DNA of 64,000 bases from Chryseobacterium foetidum (GTDB taxonomy: Bacteria; Bacteroidota; Bacteroidia; Flavobacteriales; Weeksellaceae): positions 1,240,001 to 1,304,000 of the forward strand of contig NZ_JAMXIA010000001.1 of NCBI RefSeq assembly GCF_025457425.1, given 5' to 3'. Positions 39,022 through 47,439 of the stretch are shown in pieces. A program made the translations under genes and the position numbers. The notes below the pieces were generated by a model. It saw only the letters and a list, made by a program, of their open reading frames with translations, searched no databases and had not been told where the DNA came from. Position 1 is the stretch's first letter. Each line of letters opens with the position of its first letter.

Positions 39022-39735
39022 ATGATTTCAAACACTTCAAAATTTGTTGCCGAAATGTTCGGCACCATGGTTCTCGTTCTAATGGGTTGCGGAAGCGCCG
39101 TTATCGCAGGTGCAGACGGCACAACCGGCGTTGGACTTTTAGGAATTTCATTCGCATTTGGTCTCAGCGTTGTGGCGATGGCTTATGCAATTGGTCACAT
39201 TTCCGGTTGTCACATCAATCCCGCAATTTCAATCGCAATGGTTGCGGCTGGTAGAATGAAAATGAGTGAGGCATCCCGTTATATCGTTGCCCAAATTATC
39301 GGAGCCATCATCGGAGCCGGAATTCTTTATCTGATTTTCACCAATCATCCAGGAGCAGAGATGAAAGAATGGGCTTTAGGGTCTAACGGCTGGGGAGAAG
39401 GATATCTTGACGCTTACAATATGACAGCGGCTTTGGTTGCTGAATTTGTTTTCACATTTATTTTCCTGATGGTCATTTTAGGATCAACTTCTACAAAAAA
39501 CATCAACGGTGGATTTGCCGGTTTAGCAATCGGACTGGCTTTGGTTCTGATTCATATTGTCGGAATTAAAATCACCGGAGTTTCTGTAAATCCTGCAAGA
39601 AGCATCGGACCTGCGATTTTTGCAGGTGGTAAAGCACTTTCTCAATTGTGGCTGTTTGTTGCAGCTCCGGTTTTGGGAGGTATCGCTGCGGCGTTTACCT
39701 ATAATCTACTTATAGAAAGACCTGAAAGAGCTTAA
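39022..39735 (+). CDS. aqpZ: Aquaporin Z
   Basis: Inner-membrane water channel of the MIP family, 237 residues and six helices plus two half-helices. The NPA motifs are HINPAIS and VNPARS. The selectivity filter looks water-type: His in LVLIHIVGIKITG and Arg in NPARS, as in AqpZ rather than glycerol facilitators. The first 30 residues contain the typical EMFGTMVLVLMGCGSAVIAG. It is monocistronic, with a -7 box before and a strong terminator after. Confidence 0.93.
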   Translation: MISNTSKFVAEMFGTMVLVLMGCGSAVIAGADGTTGVGLLGISFAFGLSVVAMAYAIGHISGCHINPAISIAMVAAGRMKMSEASRYIVAQIIGAIIGAGILYLIFTNHPGAEMKEWALGSNGWGEGYLDAYNMTAALVAEFVFTFIFLMVILGSTSTKNINGGFAGLAIGLALVLIHIVGIKITGVSVNPARSIGPAIFAGGKALSQLWLFVAAPVLGGIAAAFTYNLLIERPERA

Positions 39736-39756
39736 GATTATTCGGTTTTAAAAATC

Positions 39757-39788
39757 AATTCCTGCTTTACAATGTTAAAGCAGGAATT
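39757..39788. terminator. Bidirectional terminator
   Basis: Perfect 13-base stem AATTCCTGCTTTA / TAAAGCAGGAATT with a six-base loop and T-rich flanks; serves aqpZ (+) and the convergent nuclease-like gene (-). Confidence 0.9.
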
Positions 39789-39789
39789 T

Positions 39790-40338
39790 TTATTTTGTCT
39801 TCTTGATCTCGAAAGGATTTTTAAAGATCAGTTCTTCATGTTTTCCTTTGATTTCCATTTTTCTGTACAAAAGATTTAAAGCCATTTTTCGGATGAACAA
39901 ATCTTTATCGGTAAGATTCCAATACAGATCTTCATGTACTTTTTTGGGCTGTCGGATGAGATAAAATTCTGTTTCCCACGAATCAACGTTGTGATAAAAC
40001 TCGATAATTCCGCAGTGTTCCGGAATTGTTGAATGCTCTATCATTCCCATCGGTAACAGAAAACTGAACGAATTGCAAATATAATCGCCGCAGCAGATTT
40101 TGTCGTGTTTCAGAAATTTTTCGCCTGTCGAACTGTTGACGTACGATTTTTTAAAATCATTTTTAAAATCACTTTTAGATAGCTTGATTTCAATTTCATG
40201 ACTGAAACCCTCTGAATTGATGATCAAAATATCTGCTTCCCAATCTGCCTGAAAATGATTGGTCAGCACAATTTCTTTCTCAAAATCGCATTGAGAATGA
40301 ATGTAGGCGTGAACAAGTTCTTCTATCTTTAATTTCAT
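39790..40338 (-). CDS. MmcB-like PD-(D/E)xK nuclease-fold protein
   Basis: A 182-residue cytosolic protein resembling the MmcB/DUF DNA-repair type. A restriction-like core is visible: D36 in WEADILII, then E50-x-K52 in HEIEIKLSKSDFKNDFKKS, and a KHD triplet further on (FLKHDKICCGDYICN). The two Cys after KHD and one in YICN could form a structural site. Probable role is DNA repair or restriction-type cleavage; substrate is unknown. It converges on aqpZ across a strong terminator and stands alone. Confidence 0.6.
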   Translation of the reverse strand: MKLKIEELVHAYIHSQCDFEKEIVLTNHFQADWEADILIINSEGFSHEIEIKLSKSDFKNDFKKSYVNSSTGEKFLKHDKICCGDYICNSFSFLLPMGMIEHSTIPEHCGIIEFYHNVDSWETEFYLIRQPKKVHEDLYWNLTDKDLFIRKMALNLLYRKMEIKGKHEELIFKNPFEIKKTK

Positions 40339-40510
40339 GGGAATTTAAATTTCAAATATTAAACTGACTTTTTGAAAACAAAGTGCACTATGTTTTTTTT
40401 ACAACTAACTGTTTTAGTTTCACAAAGCCGTTTGACTACGTCGAATCTCTGATTTCACTTATATGAGTACAATACTTTTATAAAAACAAAATTTATGTTA
40501 CTGAAATATT

Positions 40511-40559
40511 TTGAATCTTGAATCTTGAATCTTAAATTTTAAATCTTAAATCTTGAATC
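40511..40559 (+). repeat. Seven tandem heptamers
   Basis: TTGAATC x3, TTAAATT, TTAAATC x2, TTGAATC, without gaps (7 x 7 bp). The right end touches the stop codon of the LuxE-like gene (stop at 40558-40560 on the minus strand). A seven-base unit is prone to slippage. Confidence 0.85.
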
Positions 40560-41541
40560 AGGAAACGAGAAGACTGCATCCACGAATATCCGAATGGTCG
40601 ATTCTTCCCAAAACCTGAAATTTACTTTCGGGAAGTGTTTTACCCAAATCCTGAGTTGCAATAAATGAACATGAATGAATATTCGCCAAATCAATGATAT
40701 TGATAGCTCCCGTCCTGCCCTCTTTTTCGTAACTGAAAGGATCTTCCACATTTCTTACCAAAACGCGCATCCAGTTGGGGCATTGATAGGTATTTTCTCC
40801 CAAAGAATAAGCCTGCGAAAGCAGTTCTGTCATGGAATATTCTGAATAAATTTTATCGGTTTTAAAACCATCCTGCAGAATTTTCAGCAATTCATCTTTT
40901 GTCATTTCTTCTTTTCTGCCCTTCATACCACCGGTTTCTATAAGAGTTAAAGTGGAAGAATGGTTTAGTGGTTTAGTGTTAGAATTACAGTAATCCAAAA
41001 AGTCTAAAAGGGCAAATGAGACGCCGAAAAGAATCACTTTTTTGTCTTTCAGTTCATTTAGAAGTTGAAATAAATCTTCGTGGTTGTACAGAAAATAGCC
41101 GTTCTCAAGCTTGTTTGATTTCTTCATCAAAAAATCAACCATGTAAATCAGAGATGAATTTTGTTTCTCTAAATAACTTGGCAATAAACCTAAAAAAATA
41201 AAATCTTCGGGCTTTCCGATAAACTGTTCAAAGCTTTTGTAAATACTTTTCTCGTACAAATCTGTATCGGCGATGAAATGTTTAGACAAATTCATCTGCG
41301 TTGTTCCTGAACTTTGAAAAAACAAATCCGCAGACGCATTTTTATCTAAAATCTGATGATTTTTAAACATTTCAATCGGCAAAAACGGAATTTTCGCAAC
41401 CTCAATTACATTTTCAGGATTAATTTTAAGATAATCCACAAACTTTCTGTAAACCTCAACATTTTCATATTGAAATCTGAAAGTTTCAAGACAGGCAGTC
41501 AGAAAATCTTCGTCAGTTTGTATGTCAAAAATATTTTTCAA
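40558..41541 (-). CDS. LuxE-like acyl-protein synthetase / adenylate-forming protein
   Basis: A 327-residue protein of the acyl-protein synthetase (LuxE) group, which activates fatty acids or other carboxylates by adenylation. The nucleotide loop is FFQSSGTTQMNLSKH (about residues 74-88), with an acyl-pocket-like ETGGMKGRKEEMTK and the YSMTELLSQAYS motif. In Bacteroidota such genes sit in aryl-polyene or flexirubin clusters; no such cluster is seen here. About residues 184-194 (YCNSNTKPLNH) are encoded by a repeat phrase also present at 21121-21151, giving an extra loop. The stop abuts a heptamer array. Confidence 0.75.
   Translation of the reverse strand: MKNIFDIQTDEDFLTACLETFRFQYENVEVYRKFVDYLKINPENVIEVAKIPFLPIEMFKNHQILDKNASADLFFQSSGTTQMNLSKHFIADTDLYEKSIYKSFEQFIGKPEDFIFLGLLPSYLEKQNSSLIYMVDFLMKKSNKLENGYFLYNHEDLFQLLNELKDKKVILFGVSFALLDFLDYCNSNTKPLNHSSTLTLIETGGMKGRKEEMTKDELLKILQDGFKTDKIYSEYSMTELLSQAYSLGENTYQCPNWMRVLVRNVEDPFSYEKEGRTGAINIIDLANIHSCSFIATQDLGKTLPESKFQVLGRIDHSDIRGCSLLVS
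40961..40992 (+). repeat. TGGTTTAGTGG phrase inside a coding sequence
   Basis: TGGTTTAGTGGTTTAGTGTT then AGAATTACAGTA, near-identical to the intergenic 21121-21151. Here it is read on the minus strand in frame as part of the LuxE-like protein. Confidence 0.75.
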
Positions 41542-41694
41542 AAAAATCTAAATTGGTTTTTGATTCAAAATGAATCAATTAATATATTATATTAAAATAA
41601 TTCACAATTAATTTATGCTTATTCACCAAATTTGGTCAGGTATTTGCAAAACAACCGGCGGAATATGGATTAGGAATAAGGGCTGTAGAACCCT

Positions 41695-42507
41695 TCATTC
41701 GGAAATTACCTCTTTTAGGGGTAATTTTTTTTGTCCGTCCGCTTCAAAAGTTTTCAGTTCAAAATCGTGCTCAAAAACACCATAGGTAAAATAAGAAATC
41801 CAGTCTCCCAGATTGACGTATTTTGAGTTTTCATTTAAATTTAAAATCATTGGCAAATGTCTGTGACCGTAAATAAAATAGTCGATTTTCTCAGTTTCCA
41901 GTTTCTTTTTGGAATAGATGATTAAAAACTCTTTGTCTTCACCTAAAAAAGCTTTGTCTTCGTCACCGGAAATCATTTTGTTTTTCTGAGACATGTACAG
42001 TGCAATTTTCATCGCAATATCCGGATGAAGCCATCTGAAAAACCACTGTGCGATTGGGTTGGTAAAGACTTTTTTCATCCTTTTATAACCTTTATCGCCG
42101 GGCCCCAAACCATCGCCGTGAGCAAGCAGAAACTGCTTTCCGCCCATTTCAAAATACTGTTTTTTATAAAAAACGGTGCATCCAATTTCTTCTTCCAGAT
42201 AATCTTTCATCCACAGATCGTGGTTTCCGACAAAAAAATAAACCTGAATTCCGTGGTCTTTTAATTCTGCAATTTTACCTAAAACCCGCACATATCCTTT
42301 GGGAATAACGTGATTCCACTCATGCCAGAAATCAAATAAATCGCCCATCAAAAACAGAACCTGCGCATCTTCCTTAATCTGATTCATCCAACGGATAAAT
42401 TTTTCCTCACGCAGTTTGCTTTCCTTCGGATTCGGCGCACCGAAATGCTGATCTGAAGCAAAATAAACTTTCTTTCCGGGTTCGATACTGATGGTTGTTT
42501 TAAGCAC
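41695..42507 (-). CDS. lpxH: UDP-2,3-diacylglucosamine diphosphatase
   Basis: Lipid A pathway enzyme that cleaves UDP-2,3-diacylglucosamine to lipid X at the inner face of the inner membrane. Calcineurin-type metallophosphatase motifs are all present: SDQHFGAP, GDLFDFWHEW, GNHDLWMKDY, AHGDGLGPGDKGYK and YGHRHLP. Length 270 is typical of the Bacteroidota form. It lies 27 bases downstream of queD on the same strand, so the two are probably co-transcribed even though they serve different pathways. Confidence 0.92.
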   Translation of the reverse strand: MLKTTISIEPGKKVYFASDQHFGAPNPKESKLREEKFIRWMNQIKEDAQVLFLMGDLFDFWHEWNHVIPKGYVRVLGKIAELKDHGIQVYFFVGNHDLWMKDYLEEEIGCTVFYKKQYFEMGGKQFLLAHGDGLGPGDKGYKRMKKVFTNPIAQWFFRWLHPDIAMKIALYMSQKNKMISGDEDKAFLGEDKEFLIIYSKKKLETEKIDYFIYGHRHLPMILNLNENSKYVNLGDWISYFTYGVFEHDFELKTFEADGQKKLPLKEVISE

Positions 42508-42534
42508 TTTTCAGAATTTAATTTAGCTCAAAAA

Positions 42535-42981
42535 TTATTGATTATCTTCTGCAAACCATTCTCCGTAAGAGTTTTCGGTCTCGTGAAGTTTAAGATAGGC
42601 CAAAGAAATTCCTTCCGGAAGTTTTGCTTTTACTTTTGCAGCGATGGCGTACAACATATTTTCGCAGGTTGGTTGAAAATTACAGTAAATCACTTTCTGA
42701 CCTTTGTTTTCAAGCTCCTCGCCCATTTCTCTGTGCGGAGAAACGCCGTTAATTAAGACCGCATGATCCCAAACATCTACGATTTCAGCTTTCACAATGG
42801 TTTTTATATCTCCGAAATCTACGACCATTCCATTCTTTGGATTTTCAAGATCATTGATTGGTTTTCCCTTTACAGTAACGAAAAGTTTGTAAGAATGCCC
42901 GTGCATATTTTTACATTTCCCGTCATAATTGTACAAAACATGAGCAGTTTCGAAAGTAAAAATTTTTGTAATACGTATCAT
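42535..42981 (-). CDS. queD: 6-carboxytetrahydropterin synthase
   Basis: Queuosine/7-deazaguanine pathway enzyme converting dihydroneopterin triphosphate to 6-carboxytetrahydropterin. The zinc ligands are H14, H27 and H29 and the catalytic Cys is C23: ETAHVLYNYDGKCKNMHGHS. WDHAVLING, FQPTCENML and LHETENSYGEW complete the family pattern. Length 148. It is first of the queD-lpxH unit. A -7 box TATCTTTG ends four bases before the ATG, suggesting a leaderless transcript. Confidence 0.95.
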   Translation of the reverse strand: MIRITKIFTFETAHVLYNYDGKCKNMHGHSYKLFVTVKGKPINDLENPKNGMVVDFGDIKTIVKAEIVDVWDHAVLINGVSPHREMGEELENKGQKVIYCNFQPTCENMLYAIAAKVKAKLPEGISLAYLKLHETENSYGEWFAEDNQ

Positions 42982-42985
42982 GGTG

Positions 42986-42993
42986 CAAAGATA
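42986..42993 (-). promoter_or_regulatory. Candidate -7 box TATCTTTG abutting queD
   Basis: Perfect TAnnTTTG with only CACC between it and the ATG at 42981. Confidence 0.5.
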
Positions 42994-43052
42994 GGGAAAT
43001 TCGATATTTAAAAGAATGCCTCTGCAACGACTTTAGTATTTATTCCTGCAAA

Positions 43053-43718
43053 TCAGGATACAGCGAACAAAGCAACCAGCAGAAGAATTGGGAATAAAAT
43101 AATAAAAATGGGGAGAAAAAGATTGAGGATAGCTTTCCACACTGAAAATTTCTGAACTTCTGAAAGCCCGATGACCATAAAAACAAGCGTTGTAACTGAA
43201 AGAATCATTTCGATACATAATGACACCCAAAACACAACAGTTCCGAATATACTTCCAGAATCATAATCTGCATCCCTGAAAACATCGACTCCAAAAACGG
43301 CCATTTGAGGAATGAGAAATGCCAATGCAAAGATTGAGGGAATCATTGCATAAGCCATCATTCTATAAATGGATGATGTATTTCCGGCACCATTCAGCCA
43401 TTTCCCCGTCCAGCTAAGCAGCGCAGCGTAGATGAAAAATGAGATCCACCCCAAAGCACCACCTACGAAAAAGCATGTCAGAATAATATAAGGAAGAGAA
43501 GTTTTATCCCCCATATTTTTGGTGGAAGCCTGATCAAAAGCCCTTACAACGCCAGCGAAAAACATGAGAATATAAAAATACTTTTCGTACTTTGTATCGT
43601 TTATAAATTTAAAAATCTTTCTGGGTTGAGTCCAGATTTTTGTGAAAATATCTTTATCCGTAAGAGAATCGTACTTTTCAAACTCTTCAAACTGGCTGTT
43701 GGTAAAATCGTTTTCCAT
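43053..43718 (-). CDS. Yip1-family membrane protein
   Basis: A 221-residue inner-membrane protein with about five hydrophobic segments after a soluble N-terminal 60 residues (MENDFTNSQFEEFEKYDSL, then FTKIWTQPRKIFKFI). The IWTQPRKIFKFI stretch and the helix order match the Yip1/DUF1282-like family; function in bacteria is not established. Single gene between the acyl-CoA thioesterase and queD, all on the minus strand, with gaps of 71 and 40 bases. Confidence 0.75.
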   Translation of the reverse strand: MENDFTNSQFEEFEKYDSLTDKDIFTKIWTQPRKIFKFINDTKYEKYFYILMFFAGVVRAFDQASTKNMGDKTSLPYIILTCFFVGGALGWISFFIYAALLSWTGKWLNGAGNTSSIYRMMAYAMIPSIFALAFLIPQMAVFGVDVFRDADYDSGSIFGTVVFWVSLCIEMILSVTTLVFMVIGLSEVQKFSVWKAILNLFLPIFIILFPILLLVALFAVS

Positions 43719-43758
43719 GGTTTTTTTGTTGCACGAAAGTAAAGATATTTTTCAGAAA

Positions 43759-44142
43759 TCAGATTAATTCCAGCCAATTCTCATCCAGTCTTTTGACCTT
43801 TTGGGTTTGTCTGTCGATAAAAACCCAAAGTGTTGAAGAATCTACCACCAAAATATCATTACAGTAGAACTCTACTTTTCTTGGCTGACGAATTCCTTCC
43901 GGCGGTTTAGGATAGGTTCTGATGGTAATTATATCTCCCAGATAAACCTGTTTTTTATATTGAATATGATGATCGACCAACATCCAGATATCTTTCGGAA
44001 AACCTAATTTGTCTTTTACTGTATCCCAGTGTTCACCTGCAATTTCCTCAACCCACTTCACGTACTGAACGTTGTTGACGTGATTATTCTGGTCAATATG
44101 TTCTTCAGTAATCTGTATTTCTTTCTCGAAAATCAAACTCAT
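43759..44142 (-). CDS. Acyl-CoA thioesterase (4HBT hotdog fold)
   Basis: Hydrolyses acyl-CoA thioesters; substrate unspecified. A single hotdog domain of 127 residues: MSLIFEKEIQITEEHIDQN then HVNNVQYVKWVEEIAGEHW, where the DQNNHVNNVQY motif holds the catalytic Asp/Asn-type position (YbgC/FcbC-like), ending NWLELI. I start at the ATG 44142 rather than the in-frame TTG at 44148. A -7 box TATCTTTG lies three bases upstream of that ATG. Confidence 0.85.
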   Translation of the reverse strand: MSLIFEKEIQITEEHIDQNNHVNNVQYVKWVEEIAGEHWDTVKDKLGFPKDIWMLVDHHIQYKKQVYLGDIITIRTYPKPPEGIRQPRKVEFYCNDILVVDSSTLWVFIDRQTQKVKRLDENWLELI

Positions 44143-44145
44143 ACT

Positions 44146-44153
44146 CAAAGATA
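44146..44153 (-). promoter_or_regulatory. Candidate -7 box TATCTTTG abutting the thioesterase
   Basis: Perfect TAnnTTTG three bases before the chosen ATG at 44142. If the true start were the TTG at 44148, this box would lie inside the gene, so it also supports the ATG. Confidence 0.45.
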
Positions 44154-44239
44154 AAGATTTCTTTTTTTTAATTAAAAATCAGAAATCATTTTTTCATCTT
44201 TCGGAGAAAATTATTATTTTAGTTTTATAAAACACACAA

Positions 44240-44893
44240 ATGATTTTAGATGTATTCTTCCCGAATCGATGCATTCACTGCAGCCGTATAATTGATGACA
44301 ACCAGCTTGTTTGTGAACTTTGTTTTGAACATATTCATTTCACCCACTACAATTATTTTTCATCCAACAACCTTAAAGAAAGATGCAGACTGTTGTTTCC
44401 AATAGAAAATGCTTTCGCCCTGATGCAGTTTGAAAAAGAAAATTTAAGCAGAAAAATCATCCACGAACTTAAATACAAAAGCAGGAAAAATGCCGGAAAA
44501 GTCTTAGCTGAATGGACGGGTGAACAGTTAGATTTTAAAAATCACAAACCGGATCTTTTGGTTACCGTTCCGCTTCATCCAAAGAAACTAAAGGAAAGAG
44601 GTTATAATCAGCTTCATCTTTTTACTGAAACCTTGTCGAAGTTTTATGAAATTCCATTCAGCCATGATTTAATTAAAAGAAATCATTATTCAAAAGCTCA
44701 GGCTTTGAAAGACAAACAACACCGTCTGGAAACTTTAAATACTTTTTCAATAACCAGAAAAATTTCAAATCAACATATTTTGCTGATTGACGATGTTTTT
44801 ACCACCGGAAATACTTTGGCGACCGTCGCGTGGGAAATTTTGAAAGTAGGAAACAATAAAATCAGCGTTTTGGTAATGGCGATGGATGAATAA
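44240..44893 (+). CDS. comF: ComF-family phosphoribosyltransferase-like protein
   Basis: A 217-residue cytosolic protein linked to DNA uptake in other bacteria; the PRPP-binding fold suggests a nucleotide or DNA-processing role. The N-terminal zinc finger has CIHCSRIIDDNQLVCELC (four Cys), then a helical linker and the PRTase loop LLIDDVFTTGNTLA. RGYNQLHLFTETL is the family signature. It diverges from the thioesterase with a 97-base gap and converges on upp. No competence genes are linked. Confidence 0.9.
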   Translation: MILDVFFPNRCIHCSRIIDDNQLVCELCFEHIHFTHYNYFSSNNLKERCRLLFPIENAFALMQFEKENLSRKIIHELKYKSRKNAGKVLAEWTGEQLDFKNHKPDLLVTVPLHPKKLKERGYNQLHLFTETLSKFYEIPFSHDLIKRNHYSKAQALKDKQHRLETLNTFSITRKISNQHILLIDDVFTTGNTLATVAWEILKVGNNKISVLVMAMDE

Positions 44894-44942
44894 TGCAGGA
44901 AGTGGAAGCTGGGTGATGGAAGTTTTCACACAACCAATTCAA

Positions 44943-45593
44943 CTATCTCTGTAGTTTTTCTCCGTAGCTTAAATCTCCGGCGTCGCCTAAGCCTGGTGTG
45001 ATGTAGCCTTTTGAAGTTAAATTTTCGTCGATTGCTCCGACCCAGATTTTTGCTTGAGGATAAGCTTTTTCGATGGTTTCAACACCTTGTCTGGAGGCGA
45101 TTGCAGCTACAATGTGAAGTTGAGTCGGTGTTCCGTTGGTTAATAAATCTTTGATGGCTTCAATGAGAGAAGCTCCGGTTGCGAGCATTGGATCTGCAAC
45201 GATTAATGGTCGTCCGTCGATATTCGGGCACGTCAGATAATCCTGTTTTATTGAAAAATAATCGTTGGCATCGTGTTTTCTGTAAGCTGCCACGAAGCCA
45301 CAGTCTGCTTTATCGAGATAATTTAAAATCCCTTCAAACAAAGGAACTCCAGCTCTTAAAATGGTAGTGATGACAGGCTGGACGGCAATTTCTTTCACTT
45401 TAAGTTTATCCAAAGGAGTCTGAATTTCAACTTCTTTCGTTTCTAAATCTTTAGAAATTTCAAAGGCGGCAATTTCCCCTATTCTTTCCATATTTCTGCG
45501 GAATCTCATTCGGTCTTGCTGAACATCGACGTTTCGAAGTTCGTTGATCCAGGAATTAACTAATGAAAACTGTTGTGAAAGGATTATTGTCAT
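44943..45593 (-). CDS. upp: Uracil phosphoribosyltransferase
   Basis: Pyrimidine salvage enzyme: uracil + PRPP to UMP. The PRPP loop VADPMLATGASLIEAI is canonical, and the uracil-binding C-terminal GLGDAGDLSYGEKLQ is intact. Length 216 is normal. It lies upstream of comF's 3' end in a convergent arrangement (49 bases apart) and 80 bases downstream of der on the same strand, with a terminator between, so it is probably transcribed alone. Confidence 0.95.
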   Translation of the reverse strand: MTIILSQQFSLVNSWINELRNVDVQQDRMRFRRNMERIGEIAAFEISKDLETKEVEIQTPLDKLKVKEIAVQPVITTILRAGVPLFEGILNYLDKADCGFVAAYRKHDANDYFSIKQDYLTCPNIDGRPLIVADPMLATGASLIEAIKDLLTNGTPTQLHIVAAIASRQGVETIEKAYPQAKIWVGAIDENLTSKGYITPGLGDAGDLSYGEKLQR

Positions 45594-45637
45594 CGTTTTA
45601 ATTAAGATTTAAACAAAATTATAAAATTAAAAACAAA

Positions 45638-45666
45638 AATCCCTCTTAGAAAATCTAAAAGGGATT
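45638..45666. terminator. Hairpin terminator of der
   Basis: AATCCCTCTTAGA (45638-45650) pairs with TCTAAAAGGGATT (45654-45666) with one mismatch, directly past the der stop on the minus strand. Confidence 0.85.
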
Positions 45667-45673
45667 GGTAAAA

Positions 45674-46984
45674 TTATTTTTGTCTGAAATAAACTTCAAT
45701 CGGAACTCCGGTAAACCCGAACTGCTTTCTCAATTGGTTTTCAGTAAATCGCTTGTAAGGCTCTTTCACGTACTGCGGCAGGTTACAGAAGAATACAAAC
45801 TGCGGCGACGGCGTTGGAAGCTGCACACAATATTTGATTTTGATGTACTTTCCTTTATTTGCCGGCGGTGGCATTGCTTCAAAAATCGGAAGCATTACTT
45901 CGTTTAATTTTGAAGTTTTGATTTTCTTCTTACGGTCTTCATAAACAATCATTGCCATTTCTACCGTCTTCAGAATCCTTTGTTTCGTTAAAGCCGAAAC
46001 AAACAGAATGGGAACATCACTGAACTGTCCGATTTTTTCCTTGATTGAGTTTTCAAAATCTCTCACTGTATTGGTTTTTTTATCTTCCACCAAATCCCAT
46101 TTGTTCACTACAATTACAATTCCTTTTCTGTTTTTCTGAGCCAAACCGAAAATGTTCATATCCTGAGATTCCCATCCTAAAGTTGCATCAACCATAATGA
46201 TCACCACGTCAGAATATTCAATTGAACGGATAGAACGCATTACAGAATAGAACTCTAAGTCTTCATTCACTTTGGATTTCCTTCTCATCCCTGCGGTATC
46301 AACCAACACAAACTCATGTCCGAATTTATTGTAAAGCGTTTGAATACTGTCTCTTGTAGTTCCTGCAACGTCAGTCACAATATTTCTTTCTGTATCAAGC
46401 AAAGCATTCGTCATCGTAGATTTCCCAACATTTGGACGGCCGGCAATGGTGATTTTTGGCAGACCTTCAAAAGGATCTTTGTAATCTGTCGTCGGGAAAT
46501 CTCTTACGATATCATCCAGAATTTCTCCTGTTCCTGATCCGGTAGCAGATGATAAAGTGTAGTATTTATCGATTCCCAGCTGATAAAATTCTGTAGCATC
46601 CACCTCTTCTTTGGCAGAATCTACTTTGTTGATGACGATGTAAGTGGGTTTGTTTGATCTTCTCAGCATTTCGTGGATTTCGTAATCCGTATCTGTAAGA
46701 CCTTCTTCCACATTTAACATAAAAATGATTGAAGTAGCTTCATCAATCGCTAACTGAACCTGTTTTGAAATTTCTTCCTGAAACACGTCATCGTTATTCA
46801 CATCATAACCACCTGTATCAATCACGGTAAATTCTACACCATTCCAGTCAGATTTTCCGTAATGACGGTCTCTGGTAACTCCGGCAGTAGAGTCTACAAT
46901 AGCCTCTCTCCTTTCTAAAAATCGATTAAATAACGTGGATTTTCCTACGTTGGGGCGCCCAACAATAGCAACAATATTTGACAT
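45674..46984 (-). CDS. der: Ribosome-assembly GTPase Der (EngA)
   Basis: Two-GTPase-domain protein needed for 50S ribosomal subunit maturation. Both G1 loops read GRPNVGKST (domain 1 about residue 8, domain 2 about residue 183), each followed by DxxG (IDTGGY and VDTAGM) and NKxD (INKVDS and VNKWDL). A KH-like C-terminal domain ends the protein (VQLPTPSPQFVFF and VPIEVYFRQK). Length 436 is standard. Single gene with a strong terminator and a -7 box TACCTTTG upstream. Confidence 0.96.
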   Translation of the reverse strand: MSNIVAIVGRPNVGKSTLFNRFLERREAIVDSTAGVTRDRHYGKSDWNGVEFTVIDTGGYDVNNDDVFQEEISKQVQLAIDEATSIIFMLNVEEGLTDTDYEIHEMLRRSNKPTYIVINKVDSAKEEVDATEFYQLGIDKYYTLSSATGSGTGEILDDIVRDFPTTDYKDPFEGLPKITIAGRPNVGKSTMTNALLDTERNIVTDVAGTTRDSIQTLYNKFGHEFVLVDTAGMRRKSKVNEDLEFYSVMRSIRSIEYSDVVIIMVDATLGWESQDMNIFGLAQKNRKGIVIVVNKWDLVEDKKTNTVRDFENSIKEKIGQFSDVPILFVSALTKQRILKTVEMAMIVYEDRKKKIKTSKLNEVMLPIFEAMPPPANKGKYIKIKYCVQLPTPSPQFVFFCNLPQYVKEPYKRFTENQLRKQFGFTGVPIEVYFRQK

Positions 46985-47067
46985 AAAAAATGTTTAATAA
47001 TCCTTCGGCAAAGCGACAGGACAAGATTATCAATGAGTTACTCCAACTTTTGGAGCTCAATTTTTTG

Positions 47068-47075
47068 CAAAGGTA
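47068..47075 (-). promoter_or_regulatory. Candidate -7 box TACCTTTG for der
   Basis: Perfect TAnnTTTG on the minus strand, 83 bases before the der ATG. The leader contains the small hairpin CTCCAA-CTT-TTGGAG (47041-47055). Confidence 0.4.
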
Positions 47076-47267
47076 AGCTAATTTTATCAAAATGAAGGTT
47101 TTAAAAAAAATTCAAATTAATATTGAAATTTAATTCAAAAATAAATTGATTTAAAATAAGCTTAAAATTAAACCTCTGTATTTCAATAATTAAAGAGAAT
47201 GAAGCATGAAATTTCGTTTTGAAATTTTTATTTTTAAAATAAATTATATAATTTCGCACTCAGATAA

Positions 47268-47338
47268 AGACCTATAGTGTAACGGTAACACTCCGGTTTT
47301 TGGTACCGTCATTCGGGGTTCGAATCCCTGTGGGTCTA
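47268..47338 (+). tRNA. trnQ: tRNA-Gln (TTG anticodon)
   Basis: Folds as a normal tRNA: acceptor AGACCTA pairs with TGGGTCT, D-stem GTGT/ACAC, anticodon loop TTTTGGT giving anticodon TTG (reads CAA, Gln), and T-arm CGGGG-TTCGAAT-CCCTG. The first anticodon-stem pair is C/T mismatched. CCA is not encoded. It stands alone, followed closely by a strong terminator. Confidence 0.93.
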
Positions 47339-47341
47339 CAC

Positions 47342-47369
47342 AAAACCATCCTTTTTTAAGGATGGTTTT
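47342..47369 (+). terminator. tRNA-Gln terminator
   Basis: Perfect 12-base stem AAAACCATCCTT / AAGGATGGTTTT with a TTTT loop and T-rich tail, four bases after the tRNA. Confidence 0.9.
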
Positions 47370-47412
47370 TCTTTTTTAAACATATCCCTTTTTCAGACTC
47401 CTGCATTCTTTG

Positions 47413-47420
47413 TAGCTTTG
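47413..47420 (+). promoter_or_regulatory. Candidate -7 box TAGCTTTG for map
   Basis: Perfect TAnnTTTG 19 bases before the map ATG; no TTG -33 element. Confidence 0.45.
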
Positions 47421-47439
47421 TACTTTAAAATTTAGAAAA

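Noticed and set aside
40511..40559. Heptamer array as a replication-origin iteron set
   Set aside because: No DnaA-box consensus or dnaA gene nearby; units are A/T-only and vary, resembling spacer microsatellite DNA.
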